From: Saturnia japonica
Lineage: Eukaryota; Arthropoda; Insecta; Lepidoptera; Saturniidae
Reading direction: 5' to 3'
Length of the DNA: 64,000 nt
NCBI GenBank assembly: GCA_033032175.1
Contig: CM065313.1
Span: forward strand, 21,372,327-21,436,326
Position 1 is the first letter of the stretch; each line of letters starts with the position of its first letter. The notes beneath the pieces were generated by a model. The model was given only the letters and a program-made list of their open reading frames with translations. It did no database searches and was not told the origin of the DNA. Positions 1 through 11,476 of the stretch are shown piece after piece. Made by a program: the position numbers and the translations under genes.

Positions 1-917
1 AGTATCTGAGACAGTAGTATTAAATAGGTTAGAAGCAGAAATGCACACCTCTATACATAGCGGAGTGAGCGCAAGTGAAGATGAAGACTGCAAAGAAGAT
101 CGAGAAGCAAAACTATCTATTCATGACAAGGATAGAAAGATTCGAGTGCGCACCGCGCTCAGCGAAATGCAGCAGTTTAAATTAAGAACACATTATGCGA
201 ACAACCAGAGACCAAACCGTGAGGAATTCAAGAGGATAGCAGACCAAGTCGGTCTTGATAGCAGAGTCGTGCAAGTTTGGTTTCAAAATTTCAGGGCTAG
301 AGTTCGAAAAATGAAGCAAACACTAGCGCCGTCCGACCAACCTTTAGATTTATCCACGAAGAAGTCGAACCAATCGATAACTTCTAGTCCATCACCGTCG
401 CCATGCAGCATTTCCGTAACACATTCCGATTCAGAAGAAGCGGTCAATCTGAGCCAGAAGTCCTCGCGCAGCACGACACCGCAACGGAACGGTTATACGA
501 AGGCGTACCCACATTCCACTTGCTCCTCATCGTCTTTCACCGATTTCCGGCTATCACCTTCTCCGGGGGAAACTATACACGGCCAAAAGTGGTTGTTACC
601 ACAAAAACTGAACCCTTTGGTTCCAATGGAAAAATTACTCCAGTACAATGACATGGCGAACGGACGTTCACCAATTCTTAACATGCACCTGTCATCTGAC
701 ATCGCTCGACAATACAGTCCGTCCTATGAACGTCCCCAATGGGGAGACGATAGACAAGGAGCAAACGAGTTCGATGAAGATCCGACAGTATTTAAGAAGA
801 GCAAACTCAAGCAAGGGGCAGAGTTCAAGGAAGGTGAGGGGCAGTACGTGTGTGACCAGTGCGACAAGACTTTCGTAAAACAGAGCTCCCTCGCCAGGCA
901 CAAGTACGAACATTCAG
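1..917 (+). CDS. zfh1: zfh1/ZEB-family zinc-finger homeobox protein, penultimate coding exon (5' partial)
   Basis: This exon encodes a homeodomain followed by the first C-terminal zinc finger of a ZEB/zfh1 transcriptional repressor. The frame is open to the left edge, so the ATG at 41 is internal and the N-terminal finger cluster lies outside the window. Counting from that Met, the homeodomain spans about residues 33-91 with the recognition-helix motif VQVWFQNFRARVRK, keeping W48, F49, N51 and R53. A PLDLS motif at 101-105 is the known CtBP-binding signature of this family. A Ser-rich linker follows, and a C2H2 finger begins with CDQC and ends with HKYEH near residues 271-291. The donor is TCAG|gttagt, phase 1, joining the exon at 1872. 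The family binds E-box-like sites in the nucleus and represses mesodermal and neural genes (established knowledge). Confidence 0.93.
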
Positions 918-1871
918 GTTAGTTACCTTATATCTATCTGTCTGTACACTTATTTTGTGTCCAAATCTCCCAATAGGCATACTATATGAACAATACTGAG
1001 CACGAATATGTATGTCTGTCTAATTGTATGTCTGGATTTAACTCAAAAATGGATTGACCGATTCGTAAGAATTTTTTTACACGAGATACTTAATGTTTCA
1101 TTGGTCAATTGATATAGTATAAGAATTTTCATTACTTAAATAAGATCTTGGAAATCGTAAAAAAAATATTTTTGTTTGTTAATTCTTAATTGTTTTTGAT
1201 GAATGTTTGTACACTGTAAATATGTCATTCTAGGAATGATAGGTTATAATAATTCTGAAACCGTAAGAAAAAATTAGTTCTCATTAATTCTTAACCGATT
1301 CTGATCCAATTTTGTAGACGGAAAGCACGTTATTCCATATTTGTTAGGTAATAAGGGTCGTTAATAACATATTTAGGAAACGTAGAAAAAATTCGTTCTT
1401 AACCGATTTTCATGAAATTTTGTAAACGGGAAGTTTAATATTATGTCATTTCTCAATTATTAGTTTAAAATAATGATTAATGATATGAGTTAAAATAAAA
1501 TTATGGGATTTAAATAACTACTGCGTAGTAACAAACGCATGCGGAGCCGCGGGCACACCGCTAGTATATTATACGATTTACATAATGATTACGAATTATA
1601 ATCGTCGAAACTATTAGGTAGAATCTTGCGTAAGCGCGACTGCTTCGGTGAAAATCACTAAGTTCATATATATTAAACAAACTGGTCGCTTTTACAACCA
1701 TTATCTATATACAATTTTGTCCACAACTCAACCAGTATTTGTAGATCTCTTATTTATTTTATATAATTCTCATCCACTCTGGACTACCAAGCCTGCTGTA
1801 GTTACTACGGCATCGGATTACTGATATAGTGTTTTGGTAGCCGCTAAAAATAAATTTTTTTTTACTTTTAG
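918..1871 (+). other. zfh1 intron with a dispersed-repeat-like block
   Basis: The intron runs from gttagt to ttttag. Within it, about 995-1563 looks like a degenerate transposon: it starts with phrases common in lepidopteran repeats (gtatgtctgtct, then ggattgaccgattcgtaag) and ends in a GC-rich stretch ...gggcacaccgctagT, resembling a CTAG-ending Helitron-type terminus. No coding potential is seen. Confidence 0.5.
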
Positions 1872-2065
1872 GTCAGCGCCCATACAAGTGTCTCGAGTGT
1901 CCGAAGGCGTTCAAACACAAACACCACCTAACTGAGCACAAGCGCCTCCACACCGGCGAGAAGCCTTTTCAATGCTCTAAATGCTACAAGAAGTTCTCCC
2001 ACTCCGGCTCCTACAGCCAGCACATGAACCACAGATTCGCCATCTGCAAGCCCTACAGGGATTAA
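1872..2065 (+). CDS. zfh1: zfh1/ZEB-family protein, last coding exon (two C2H2 fingers)
   Basis: The acceptor ttttag|gt gives phase 1 and completes the Gly of the HSGQRP linker between fingers. The exon encodes two C2H2 fingers (KCLEC...[10 protein letters not shown] and QCSKC...[10 protein letters not shown]), linked by TGEKPF, then a short tail ending KPYRD and TAA at 2063-2065. The [14 protein letters not shown] and [14 protein letters not shown] blocks are the diagnostic C-terminal finger cluster of zfh1/ZEB proteins. It is missing from the open reading frame tracks because it has no early ATG. Recognition is by family resemblance read directly from the translation. Confidence 0.94.
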
Positions 2066-3130
2066 TTCTACCGAACCTCAATAACCAAAGTATAACGTTA
2101 AAGTAATTGTACATATTTCAGTAATGAAACAAAAATTTATCAAAGCTTTTCTAAATTATCACAAAACTTTATAATGTTGTTATAGAGGAAAAAATAGATT
2201 ATTATCGATTTTTTTTCTATTTTTGTTCTCTGTACAGCGATTTATAAACCTTCGGAGCTTATAACGACATTTGACATTGTGATAACATTAAGAAAATACA
2301 TCTAATAAGTATTTTCAAGGGTTCCACATTACCTAGATTAATGTTACAAAAACGACAGCATCACATGATCAATCACAATGAGGGATCACATCTCCGCATA
2401 CAAATGCAACGATTGTGACATAGCCTTTAAAGGAGCACCTCAGAATCCATACAGGCGAGAAACCGATTGAATGTGCCAACTGTGGGAAGAAATTTCCCAT
2501 TGTGACTCCTACTCCAGGTATATAACTAACACCAAGGTTGGAAGAGTAAAACCTAACAACCTCGTTTTTGATCCTGACCGGAGCCGGAGGTAAAACTTAT
2601 GGTAGTTACTTTAAGTTAATATCGAGAGTAATGAGGACCTAACTATAATATGAGCACCGACATTCTGAAAACCTAAGTTACACGAAGCGTACACTTTCCG
2701 TGAGTTAGCTTGAAGTCAAACCAAGCTGGGTACTAACATTTTACTCCTGTCATGTTCACACAAATCCTAAGTATGTAGACACACCCGACTGCTCGCGAAG
2801 ATCACATTCAAAGAAGTTATAAGCTCTGATTTCAACAAACTCGTCTCAACGAAAGCTAGCAACGAAACGTGTATCAATAAAATACTTATATTAACGATGC
2901 AAAAATTTCATAATCACATATTAGTTAGATATTGATGCCAAATATTGTTTTACCTGAAACTTTCAACGAACGTTAAATTACAATGTATTCAAGTATTTTA
3001 AATGGTATTTACTTTTCGTATTTTAAGATTGTGGCTATATATATACACACGTAGACAATAACATATTTTTACATATATGTAGTATGGAAATATCGTTCAT
3101 CTCATTGTGCCAAATAAAAAATAAACAAAC
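2066..3130 (+). other. Probable zfh1 3' UTR
   Basis: AT-rich non-coding sequence follows the zfh1 stop. Candidate polyadenylation signals include AATAAA at 3112-3117. The zinc-finger relic at about 2345-2545 lies inside it. The extent of the UTR is inferred and cannot be fixed from sequence alone. Confidence 0.45.
2345..2545 (+). pseudogene. Decayed C2H2 zinc-finger relic, possible duplicate of the zfh1 last exon
   Basis: About 280 bases after the zfh1 stop, broken frames read [11 protein letters not shown], then [20 protein letters not shown], then in a third frame CDSYSRY. The order and spacing match the preceding zfh1 exon ([38 protein letters not shown] then SGSYSQH). Several residues of the first finger are missing and at least two frameshifts occur. 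It is non-functional as read. It may be an old tandem duplicate of the zfh1 finger exon or a relic of another finger gene. Confidence 0.6.
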
Positions 3131-6100
3131 GTGCCATGCAACGAGCCAAAATTTTAATTTTAATATAGGTTGACCCATAAGGCCGGTACCTGTACTATAA
3201 TACTCATTAAAAATAAATATTATAATTTGATTTATTTTTATACAATTACGAAATATTAATAATGATGAGCTATTGTCATCAACAATATTTAAGATTTATT
3301 TTATTTTTAAATATATAAAACAGATAATAATATGCATTAGCAACAGTCAATGCAAATGCTAAGTGAATTGTTGTGAATTGTGAGTTGTTGAGAATAGGAT
3401 AGAAACGATAGGTTTTACCTGTAATACGCATTACACTAAATACTTAACATACATACATAAAATCACGTTAAACTCTTTTGAATGATACAATCGCAACTGA
3501 CAACAAGGCAAGCAAAACAGTTCATGGTAATCTTTCTTGTATATATCAATCTTTCTTTAACATCTCTAGGGCGGTCACCCGTACTTTATTTGGAATAATT
3601 ACCCATACTTTATGTGCACAATAAAATACGGGAAAATACGTTATTTCACCTAGTTTGATTTTTCTACGATTCATTTAACGTAAATAAAAATTAATAATCG
3701 TGTAATGTAAGATATGAAATACTGTATTTTGATATTATGTACTTTTTTCTTTATACACAACATAAATACCTACCGTGTATTTTCAAACAAATGGTGGCAA
3801 ACCCTAGAGATCTCCCGTTTTGTACCCCGAGGTAAGAATAATGAACTATGTCATAGAGTTTTAATAGAGCTGATAAAAATGAAATGAAAAAGTAAATCGT
3901 TATGTAGTTTAAATTGACGCGTAATCGCCATCGTTTTTGTTTATATTTTAAGGATTTAAGCGTCTTTTAAAATTCTATCCTGTGTTAAAACCAATAAAAA
4001 TTATATTTATAAGTAACACTAAGATTGTCTTATCTTAATAAGTAAGTAGGTATATATTATTATAAATAGATAGATTCAATCTTAATTAAGTTTAAAGCAT
4101 TCCATAATATTCGTATGGGATCTCTGCTGTGTTTAAAACTATTTCGATTAGTCCAAAGATTAGAATGTATTAAGTTGTAAATAAATTGTAAATATTAAGT
4201 GGTTAATATTTAAAGATGTCCGCTTTAACTGAACAGCGACCAGTTGATGGACCAGCGATCACCTTGCACACGACTTGATATACTTACTTCCTGCCTACTT
4301 GTAGCCACTGTATTCCAACATCAAAAACAAAGTATAATTATCTTTAAGCATGAAGTAGAAATACATACTAAACCGGTTGTTATCAGTCGGGGTCGCGCGC
4401 GGGGTGAATAACCTCCACCAAAAAGTAATATCGTAATATGCTTTTCAGTTATCGAATAAGTATAAATATATTAAATGAGTACTAAGTATGTGAGTTTCGA
4501 GAATGTGGTACAGGTGGTGCAGATGGTGCAGGTGGTGCAGGGCGTGCAACCATCAACTGTAACGAAATGCACTAATATTGAATACGGTGACAATAATGCA
4601 CAACTGTTTAAACAAAAAAATAGGATAATGAAAATAATTTTAATGTATAATATATTAACAGATATTATAATGTTATTGTATGAAGGCCAAACATAAATGT
4701 TTTCCGTGTTCGCTTACAACACACATTTTTATTCGTTAACTCCAACATTTAGATATCAGTTCATAAATAAGTTCATCACTTGTGTACTTAAACTATATTT
4801 TAACTATACATACATTCACAATCATCAGTTTCAATGTATCTACTCCCATTAGGTATAAACTAACATCAGTTAAATAATACCTACTCATTTATTGACAACA
4901 GTATATGTTAGAACAGAAAGTTCCTAAGCCAAATAAAAATATACTTATAACTACATTTTAAGAAATATCTAATTATTTCTATATTTTAATAATATCGTAA
5001 GTAGATAATAATTTCAAAGGTTTCTAATCAACGAATTACATTTAGTGCAAACAGTATACATATACATATATATACGTAGGTATAATACAGACATCTAGGT
5101 AGCCTTGATGGGCTTCTTATGTGCATTATTTGAATACATATTTATTAAAGTGGTTCATAAATTTTATTCCTTTTAAAGAACGATAGATACACCGTACACG
5201 ACAACGCTCGGACAAAACTGGTGCTCTTTGAATTTAGCTGCATTAGGATAGTACTTACTTAAAAAAATAAAAATGTCGCTTAGCTTAGCCAATATCTTGC
5301 GAACATTTTGCGAATTGATAAATAACCGCTCAAAATCAGTATTCTGCAATATAAAAAAGATTACTACATATATGAAAATTTTAATGTATAATTTAACTAT
5401 ATAAATAATTGTAAAATTATATAAATATTATAATCGGAGTAAGTAAGCGCATGTTTCAACTGTTTCATATTTTATTATCATTTTTATGAATAATTATTAT
5501 TATAAGGTGATTCAAATAAAATCACCGGTGGCGGTGGGCGGTGGACGGTGGGCGGTGGACGGTGGGCGGTGGGCTAGACAAACCAAAGATTACTTACGGA
5601 TAAATGCGATGGGACACAATGTAATATATAAAGCTCCCATCATAAGATTAGATTAGTTTATTCTGTGCCAATAATAATAATAATTTTTAAGCTTTGTATA
5701 AATTTGATAAGTATATAAAATGGCATATGTACTAGATTTTGGTTAGGTACTTGTGCAATATGTTTATTGCGAGAAAGTATTTTTGTCAATATGTGAGCAT
5801 AAAGTTAAATGTAAGCCAAAGTGAATTCCTATTGCCATAATAATGATTGTGTTTTGTTGTACTTTGTGAGAAATGTATGAGGTTTGAGGAGAGCGAGGCG
5901 ATGTGCCGACGATGCGAGGTTACTGGAAATTTGTTAAACTAAGTAATATAGATTGTTAAACATACACATAGATTAAAATGTGTTAAAATATTGCCTATAT
6001 AAATTATAGTAATTCATTTTACTTGATATTATAATGTATATTGAATTTATGAATATTAAAAATATATATATTGACAATTCAATGCGCATCATACAGTTTC

Positions 6101-6228
6101 ATTTCACCCTACAGTATCTACCTACCTACCTATCTATTGATATATATTAGAATTATACCTAATAACGTTTCAATAGAGGCAATCATGTTCATTTTAATAT
6201 GTAGAAATATTCCTTGTTAAGCTTGCGG
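3131..6228. other. Intergenic AT-rich sequence without recognisable genes
   Basis: No credible coding exon is visible. It includes a short trinucleotide-rich stretch of gtggtgcag-type units at about 4505-4550, which creates a spurious 73-codon frame, and the GC-rich minisatellite at 5525-5574. The rest is poly(A/T)-rich sequence with many stops in all frames. Confidence 0.6.
5525..5574 (+). repeat. GC-rich minisatellite, 14-bp unit
   Basis: Three to four head-to-tail copies of a 14-base unit (GGTGGACGGTGGGC-like, alternating with GGTGGGC half-units) stand out from strongly AT-rich flanks. Confidence 0.9.
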
Positions 6229-6485
6229 TTTGAATAATGGATACTTATTCATCGGCTATTTTTGCATTTGTTATGGGCAACCGCCCAAGCTGAGGTCCGG
6301 ACACTTGGGACCCTTGCGCGCTTGTTGCCCACGCTTTCGCGGCTGAGTACCTTTATGCCTTAAGCTTCCCTATGTATTACTCTACTCTATGCCATAAGCG
6401 CTTGCTCTCAAGCCTGGTAAAGTTGTAAAAGCCATCATATTTTAGATAGGGCCCCTCAGGCTATCAGTAAGGTTAATGTAGGTAG
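6229..6485 (+). repeat. R1-clade LINE 3' UTR, upstream copy
   Basis: This segment starts at gtttgaataatgga and ends at ggtagtattaccat. The same sequence recurs in the same orientation at 7857-8145 with moderate divergence. Shared blocks include cttattcatcggctat, gcccaagctgag, ttgcgcgctt and ttactctactctatg. The downstream copy directly follows the C-terminal coding remnant of the LINE, which identifies the repeat as its 3' UTR. The upstream copy is therefore probably the tail of a preceding 5'-truncated element. Confidence 0.7.
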
Positions 6486-7850
6486 TATTACCATTCCTGG
6501 CGTCTCGTGTCGTCCGGCACATGGAGGAAGTTGGGCCGGTACTTTCGGACCTGCAGTTCGGTTTCCGGAGAGGGCGTTCAACGCTGGACGCCCTCTCCAC
6601 CCTGAAGGAGTGGTCCGCGGAGGCGACCGAGGGGGGAGGTAGGTTGTTGGCGGTGTGTCAATCGACATCGCCAACGCCTTCAACAGTCTGCCGCACGGTG
6701 TTATACGGGAGGCGCTCCGGTTTTTCGGAGTGCCCTCGTACCTGCGGCGGCTGTTGGGGGACTACATCCAGGGCAGGGAGGTCGCCTTCGTGGACGGCGG
6801 AGGTAGTGTGGTCCGGCGCCACATTGGGTGCGGTGTTCCACAGGGGTCGGTGTTGGGGCCGCTCCTGTGGAACATGGGCTACGACTGGGTGCTCAGCGTA
6901 GCGCTCCCTTCGGGGTTGCGAGTGCTATGCTACGCGGACGACACCCTAGTCGTGGCCCGGGGGGGAAGATTTGAGGAGGTGGCGTGCCTGGCCACAGAGG
7001 GCGTTGCACTTGTGGTCGGGCGCATAAAGGCGTTGGGTCTCAGGGTGGCGGCCGAGAAGACCGAGGCCATTCTATTTCATGGGCCTCGGTGTGGGCCGCC
7101 TCCTGGGGCTCACATATATGTAGAGAATGTTAGGGTCCGGGTTGGGGCCCAGATAAAATATCTGCCCGCCGTGGGAGTTGGAGGCGGAGGTGCTCGCCGC
7201 CGTGTACAGGTTCACGGCGGCGGGGAGAGAGTTAGGGGAGCCTCCAGCTCCCACAGAGGTAGACCGGGTCCGGAGGGAGGCCCGTGAGGATGTTTTTAAG
7301 AGGTGGGAGGAGGACCTGGCGGACGCGCGCTATGGACGTTATACCATAGACGCTGTCCGCCCGGTCCTTCGGGAATGGAGCAACAGGGAGCGTGGCTCCC
7401 TGAGCTTTAGACTTGTGCAGGTACTATCCGGACATGGTTGCTTCGGATGGTACCTGCACAGATTGCAAGGAGGCAGAATCAAACACTACGTGCCACGAGT
7501 GCGGGGCTGTAGAAGACACGGCGCAGCACACTCTGTCTGAGTGTGCTGCGTGGGTGGAGTAGCGCCGCACTCTGGCTGTAGCTGTTGGGGGAGATCTCTC
7601 GTTGCCGAGTGATGGTTAAAAGCCATGCTCGGCAGCGAGCAAGCATGGACGGCGATGGCCTCCTTCTGCGAGGACGTCATTTCGCAGAAGGAGGCTGCGA
7701 GTAGGGTCTACGCTAGAGGGATCCCTGAGCGCCCTCTATTGCCATATATATTAGAACGGTACCTAGGAGGAGGCGGTTTAATCAAGTCAACTCCTGTTCA
7801 TTTTAGCCGAACATGTAGGAGACGACTGGGGGGGGGCCTTGTCTAACATT
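6486..7850 (+). pseudogene. R1-clade non-LTR retrotransposon ORF2, 5'-truncated, internally deleted
   Basis: The translation begins inside the reverse transcriptase (RHMEEVGPVLSDLQFGF) and runs through FNSLPHGVIREALRF and CGVPQGSVLGPLLWN to the catalytic box CYADDTL (YADD at 6931-6942). A frameshift lies near 6655. After QIKYL at about 7165 the sequence jumps to WELEAEVLAAVYRF, so the segment expected between these blocks in R1-type proteins is missing. The C-terminus shows a CCHC-type knuckle, CHECGAVEDTAQHTLSEC, in another frame near 7490-7545, with in-frame stops, and ends near MLGSEQAWTAMASFCEDV. The GC-rich composition differs from its flanks, as expected for a recent insertion. R1-clade elements encode endonuclease and RT for target-primed insertion; this copy is dead. 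Confidence 0.88.
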
Positions 7851-7856
7851 GCACTG

Positions 7857-8145
7857 GTTTGAATAATGGAGACTTATTCATCGGCTATCGTGTACATAGC
7901 TGTCCTAACTGGGCAGGCCCAAGCTGAGGGGCCGGACACTCCGGGGCCCTTGCGCGCTTGAATGCCCAGCGCTTTCGCGCCGCTGTGCCCTTTATGGGGC
8001 GGCTGTACACCGCGGAGTTTTTTATGTGATTACTCTACTCTATGCACATAAGCGCTTGACTCTCAAGCCCGGTAAAGTGTGTAAAAGCCATGACGGGTTT
8101 TATAGCCACTCCGCGTTATCAAAAGAAATAAAAGGTAGTATTACC
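7857..8145 (+). repeat. R1-clade LINE 3' UTR, downstream copy
   Basis: Direct repeat of 6229-6485, placed immediately 3' of the R1 coding remnant and ending near ggtagtattaccat at about 8133-8146. It contains the conserved tail phrase ctctcaagcccggtaaag, also recognisable in the poly(A)-ended tails at 13715-13790, 13968-14048 and 51425-51640. Confidence 0.7.
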
Positions 8146-8867
8146 ATAGTACCGTTTTTGCCGTGGTTTTGCGAAATCAGTTTGTCTAGTTCGGATTATC
8201 GATACGATACGATGAAATCGGATTTTAGATGCTAATAAAATTTAATTTAATCTGACCTAATCTGACGCATGTCTAACTAGGGTTGTCATTTTGTGAGGAA
8301 TACCCCAAATTGCGGAGAATTTTGGGGATTTTGTGGGGATTGGCATATGTGATGAATTGCTGGAAATTTCACGATTTAACATTATAAACTATGAAGTTAT
8401 ACTCTTTTACATTGAAATTAACAGATGGTAAAATTGAGAGCTCCTCGAGCATTATGAGACTGTTTAAAATACAGATTAAATCGTATTGTTGGCAAGAATA
8501 CAGTTTTTGGTGTTATTATTGTTTTATTAGGGCACTCTACGTCTGGCAAATGAAAGTAGACACTCGAATTATTGGCAGACTTTTTATATGGCCATGTTAG
8601 ACAAAATGTAGAATTCAATTTATCAAAACAAGACGGCGTGTTGTTGGTGATTTGTTGTGATTTTGTTGAGCATTTTTCTGACTCAAAAATGAATAAAACT
8701 ATTAAAACAATAGGAAGAAAGACGCTGAATTCAAACTGAAACAAGATTGTTTACGTGTGGTGTTGAATTTCTTAGGTTAGTATGACACTTAGAAATTGAT
8801 ATTATACTTTGTTTGAAATCGTAATTATTATTTATATTTTTTCAAAACTATTTCTCTATTTTGATCC

Positions 8868-9262
8868 ACATTCAGTTTCATCATCATCATCATTTCAGCC
8901 GCAGGACGTCCACTGCTGAACATAGCCTCCCCATAGATCTCCAGAGCGACCGATCTTGTGCGGCTTGCACCCAACGGCTCCCAGCGACCTTTATTATGTC
9001 GTCTTTCCATCTAGTGGGGGGCCGTCCTACGCTGCGCTTTCCGGTGCGTGGTCTCCACTCGAGAACCTTTCTGCCCCAACGGCCGTCAGTTCTCCGGATT
9101 ATGTGCCCCGCCCACTGCCACTTCAACTTGCTAATCCTTTTGGCTATGTCGGTTACCTTAGTTTGTCTACGGATCTCCTTATTTCTGATTCGATCTCGTA
9201 GAGAAACACCAAGCATAGCCCTCTCCATAGCTCGCTGAGCGACCACGTCTCTGTGCCGTATG
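8868..9262 (-). mobile_element. RTE-clade LINE 3' fragment
   Basis: The - strand encodes the C-terminal region AQRAMERAMLGVSL, then KLKWQWAGHIIRRTDG and RPRTGKRSVGRPPTRWKDD, ending in a (GAT)n tail seen on + as catcatcatcat at 8879-8894. It closely matches the tail of the larger copy at 22205-24788, so it is another copy of the same family, severely 5'-truncated. RTE elements typically end in short microsatellite tails. Confidence 0.88.
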
Positions 9263-9385
9263 TCATCACTGGCAACATTCAGTTTATATTACGTTAAATA
9301 GCTTCATAATAATTCATTATGGTTAACTAACATACCTTACTAAATGTTACATTGTAATTTTAACACAACTTGTTTTCTTTTACAG

Positions 9386-9511
9386 AAAATCTGGTGGATG
9401 TAGCAGGGGTTGATGATATAGTGAAAACTAATGAAAAACTGACTGATTTGGAGCAAAATGATAGGATAAGAACCCAAAACCAATACTTGGATAAAATAGC
9501 TCCAATCACTG
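9386..9511 (+). pseudogene. Probable upstream exon of the decayed DDE transposase gene
   Basis: An open stretch of 126 bases is bounded by a good acceptor (ttcttttacag) and a consensus donor (ACTG|gtaagt). Both sides are phase 1, which fits the open reading beginning after the acceptor at about 10268. It encodes ENLVDVAGVDDIVKT and further acidic residues. It could be the N-terminal exon of the transposase. I do not recognise it independently. Confidence 0.45.
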
Positions 9512-9904
9512 GTAAGTTTTTCCTAAGTAATAATAATAATAATAATAATAAAGCCCTTTATTCAGACCAACTTAGTATCTATTTACAAAGTATTAAGAAT
9601 TAAAAACTGATTATTGATATACAATTATTTATTGACGTGACAACGTCTTATAAATTGGTTTGCCGGGTGACACTTCAAGAAACTGCGTTACGCTCCGCTC
9701 ACGTTATGCGCTCACAATGAGAGCGAGTGAGAGGCACGCGTCCCTTCCACTCGGGCATGGTTAGCCCGCCTAAGAGCGAGAGAGACAGACATAAAGTCGT
9801 TGTCACGTAAAACTTTCGCCCGTATACCGACTTTACAGGCAACCAATTTTTTTTGTAGCTAAACTAATTTTAATGTATTCTATTCTAATTCTTAATTATA
9901 TTTT

Positions 9905-10010
9905 CTAGGTTTGTTTGCCAATCGGCAAAGGCCTCCTCCAACATTTGTCATTCCTGTCTTTCTTGGGCCACTCTATTCCACGTCACTCCTCCTACTTGCC
10001 TTATTGATAT
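9905..10010 (-). mobile_element. LINE C-terminal fragment
   Basis: On the - strand a broken frame reads VGGVTWNRVAQERQE, a stop, then QMLEEAFADWQT. This is the pattern of the extreme C-terminus of LINE reverse transcriptases (…W.RLAQDR..W..LEEAF). It is too short to assign to a clade. Confidence 0.5.
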
Positions 10011-10268
10011 CACATTTGATATGTTCTAGCGCGTATGTTAATTTTGTTAAGTTTTCTTCATTTTTAGAGTAAGTGTATTTAGTGGTGCAATACAGATTTT
10101 TTCTTTTCTTTTTGGAATGTTGGAGGGTTGTGGTCTTTATCCCCCACGAGGACCAGTCGGATTGGGGGAGATTTTCCTAAGTACATAAGTTTAATAAAGA
10201 TATAATCTAATAAATGATTTGCTATTATAAATACAGCGCCTAATCATTCTGTTTCATCATTCTTTACA

Positions 10269-11476
10269 GAAGTGAGTGTTACAATATTAAAAAGAATAAA
10301 AAAGGAAGGTACAGTAAATGAAGGTGTCCGGAATACCCCAAGGAAAAAAACGGCCACATAAGCCCACAGTGTCCGACCTAGATAGTTTCGACATAGATGC
10401 TATTCGTAACAAAATTAACGAATTTTACATCGTTAGAAAAAAGTTCCTACGTTGAGAACTCTGTTAGTGGAATTAAGAGAAGGCATTGGATTTAATGGAT
10501 GCAGGGAAGCTCTTTGCAACTTATTATTGTCCAATGGCTATGAATTTAAGAAAAATAAGAATGAGCGTTAATTGTTAATTGAACGTTATGACATTCTGCC
10601 TGGAGACATCGGTTTTTAAGAACCATGGCTTTGAAACGTAGAGAAGGAAAGTCAATAATTTAATTAGACGAGACCTATGTTTATAAAAACTACAAGCCCA
10701 AGAAGTCTTGGCAAGGTCCATCTACAACTGGGGCAATTGAAAATGTTTCGACCGGGAAAAGGTACATAATTGTACATACTGGATCAGAGAAAGGCCCTGT
10801 GCCAAACTTATTGTTAGTCTTTAGCACAAAATCCAAAATGGCCGACTACCACCATGACATGAATGCTGTAAACTTTAATAAATGGCTAAGAGAAATGCAT
10901 ATACCCAATTTAAATGAGCCGAGTGTAATAGTTATGGATAACGCCAGTTACCATTCAGTCATTGTAAATAAAGCTCCTACATCACAAAATCGCAAAAATG
11001 ACATAAGATAATGGCTTACTTTGAATTGTATTGCGTTTGAAGTATATCACACAAAAGCAGAGCTCCTATGTTTTGTAAAATGAAACACACCAGAACCAGT
11101 ATATGACGCTGATAAAGTTCTGAAGCAGAATGAGCATGAGGTATTACGACTTCCTTCCTACCACTGCGATCTAAACGCCATTGAGTTGGTATGGAGTTTG
11201 GCTAAACATAAAGTGGCAAGTAAAAATATTGCCCTGGCCGCAGTGGAGTTAGAGGGGGTTATAAAAGAATCGTTTGAAACCATAACTCCAGAGGGGTGGA
11301 AGAAAATGACTGATCATGTCATACATGTTGAAAATAAATATAAAGAAACGGACAGAATTACAGAAAATATTTTAGAAAGATTTATTATTAATGTAGGAAA
11401 CAGTGATTCCAGTGACTCTAATGAATCTTTTCACATAGATGTTTTAGATTCAGATTTTGATTATGAAAGTGAATAA
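10269..11476 (+). pseudogene. DDE_3-type transposase, decayed
   Basis: After an acceptor at about 10268 the sequence reads EVSVTILKRIKKEG (helix-turn-helix-like N-terminus), then after a poly(A) frameshift RPHKPTVSDL and REALCNLLLSNGY. Catalytic-core motifs follow: LDETYVYKN with the first Asp at 10667-10669, VIVMDNASYH with the second Asp at 10937-10939, and CDLNAIELVW with Glu at 11183-11185. An acidic Ser/Asp-rich tail ends at TAA near 11474-11476. Several stops and frameshifts occur (for example near 10490, 10585, 10650, 11010-11080). The arrangement matches a family of insect DDE superfamily endonucleases of Tc1/mariner descent. The longest surviving piece is 11186-11476. Confidence 0.8.

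Noticed and set aside
4475..4696. Val/Gln-rich ORF (VQVVQMVQVVQGVQ)
   Set aside because: It arises from a gtggtgcag-type simple repeat.
6229..8145. LTR retrotransposon reading of the direct repeats
   Set aside because: The internal coding sequence is a non-LTR RT with a C-terminal CCHC motif, no protease or integrase, and the downstream repeat sits where a LINE 3' UTR belongs.
8418..8744. 108-codon - strand ORF with a hydrophobic N-terminus
   Set aside because: It crosses the left terminal repeat of the candidate TIR element, has no recognisable domain or splice context, and looks like chance.
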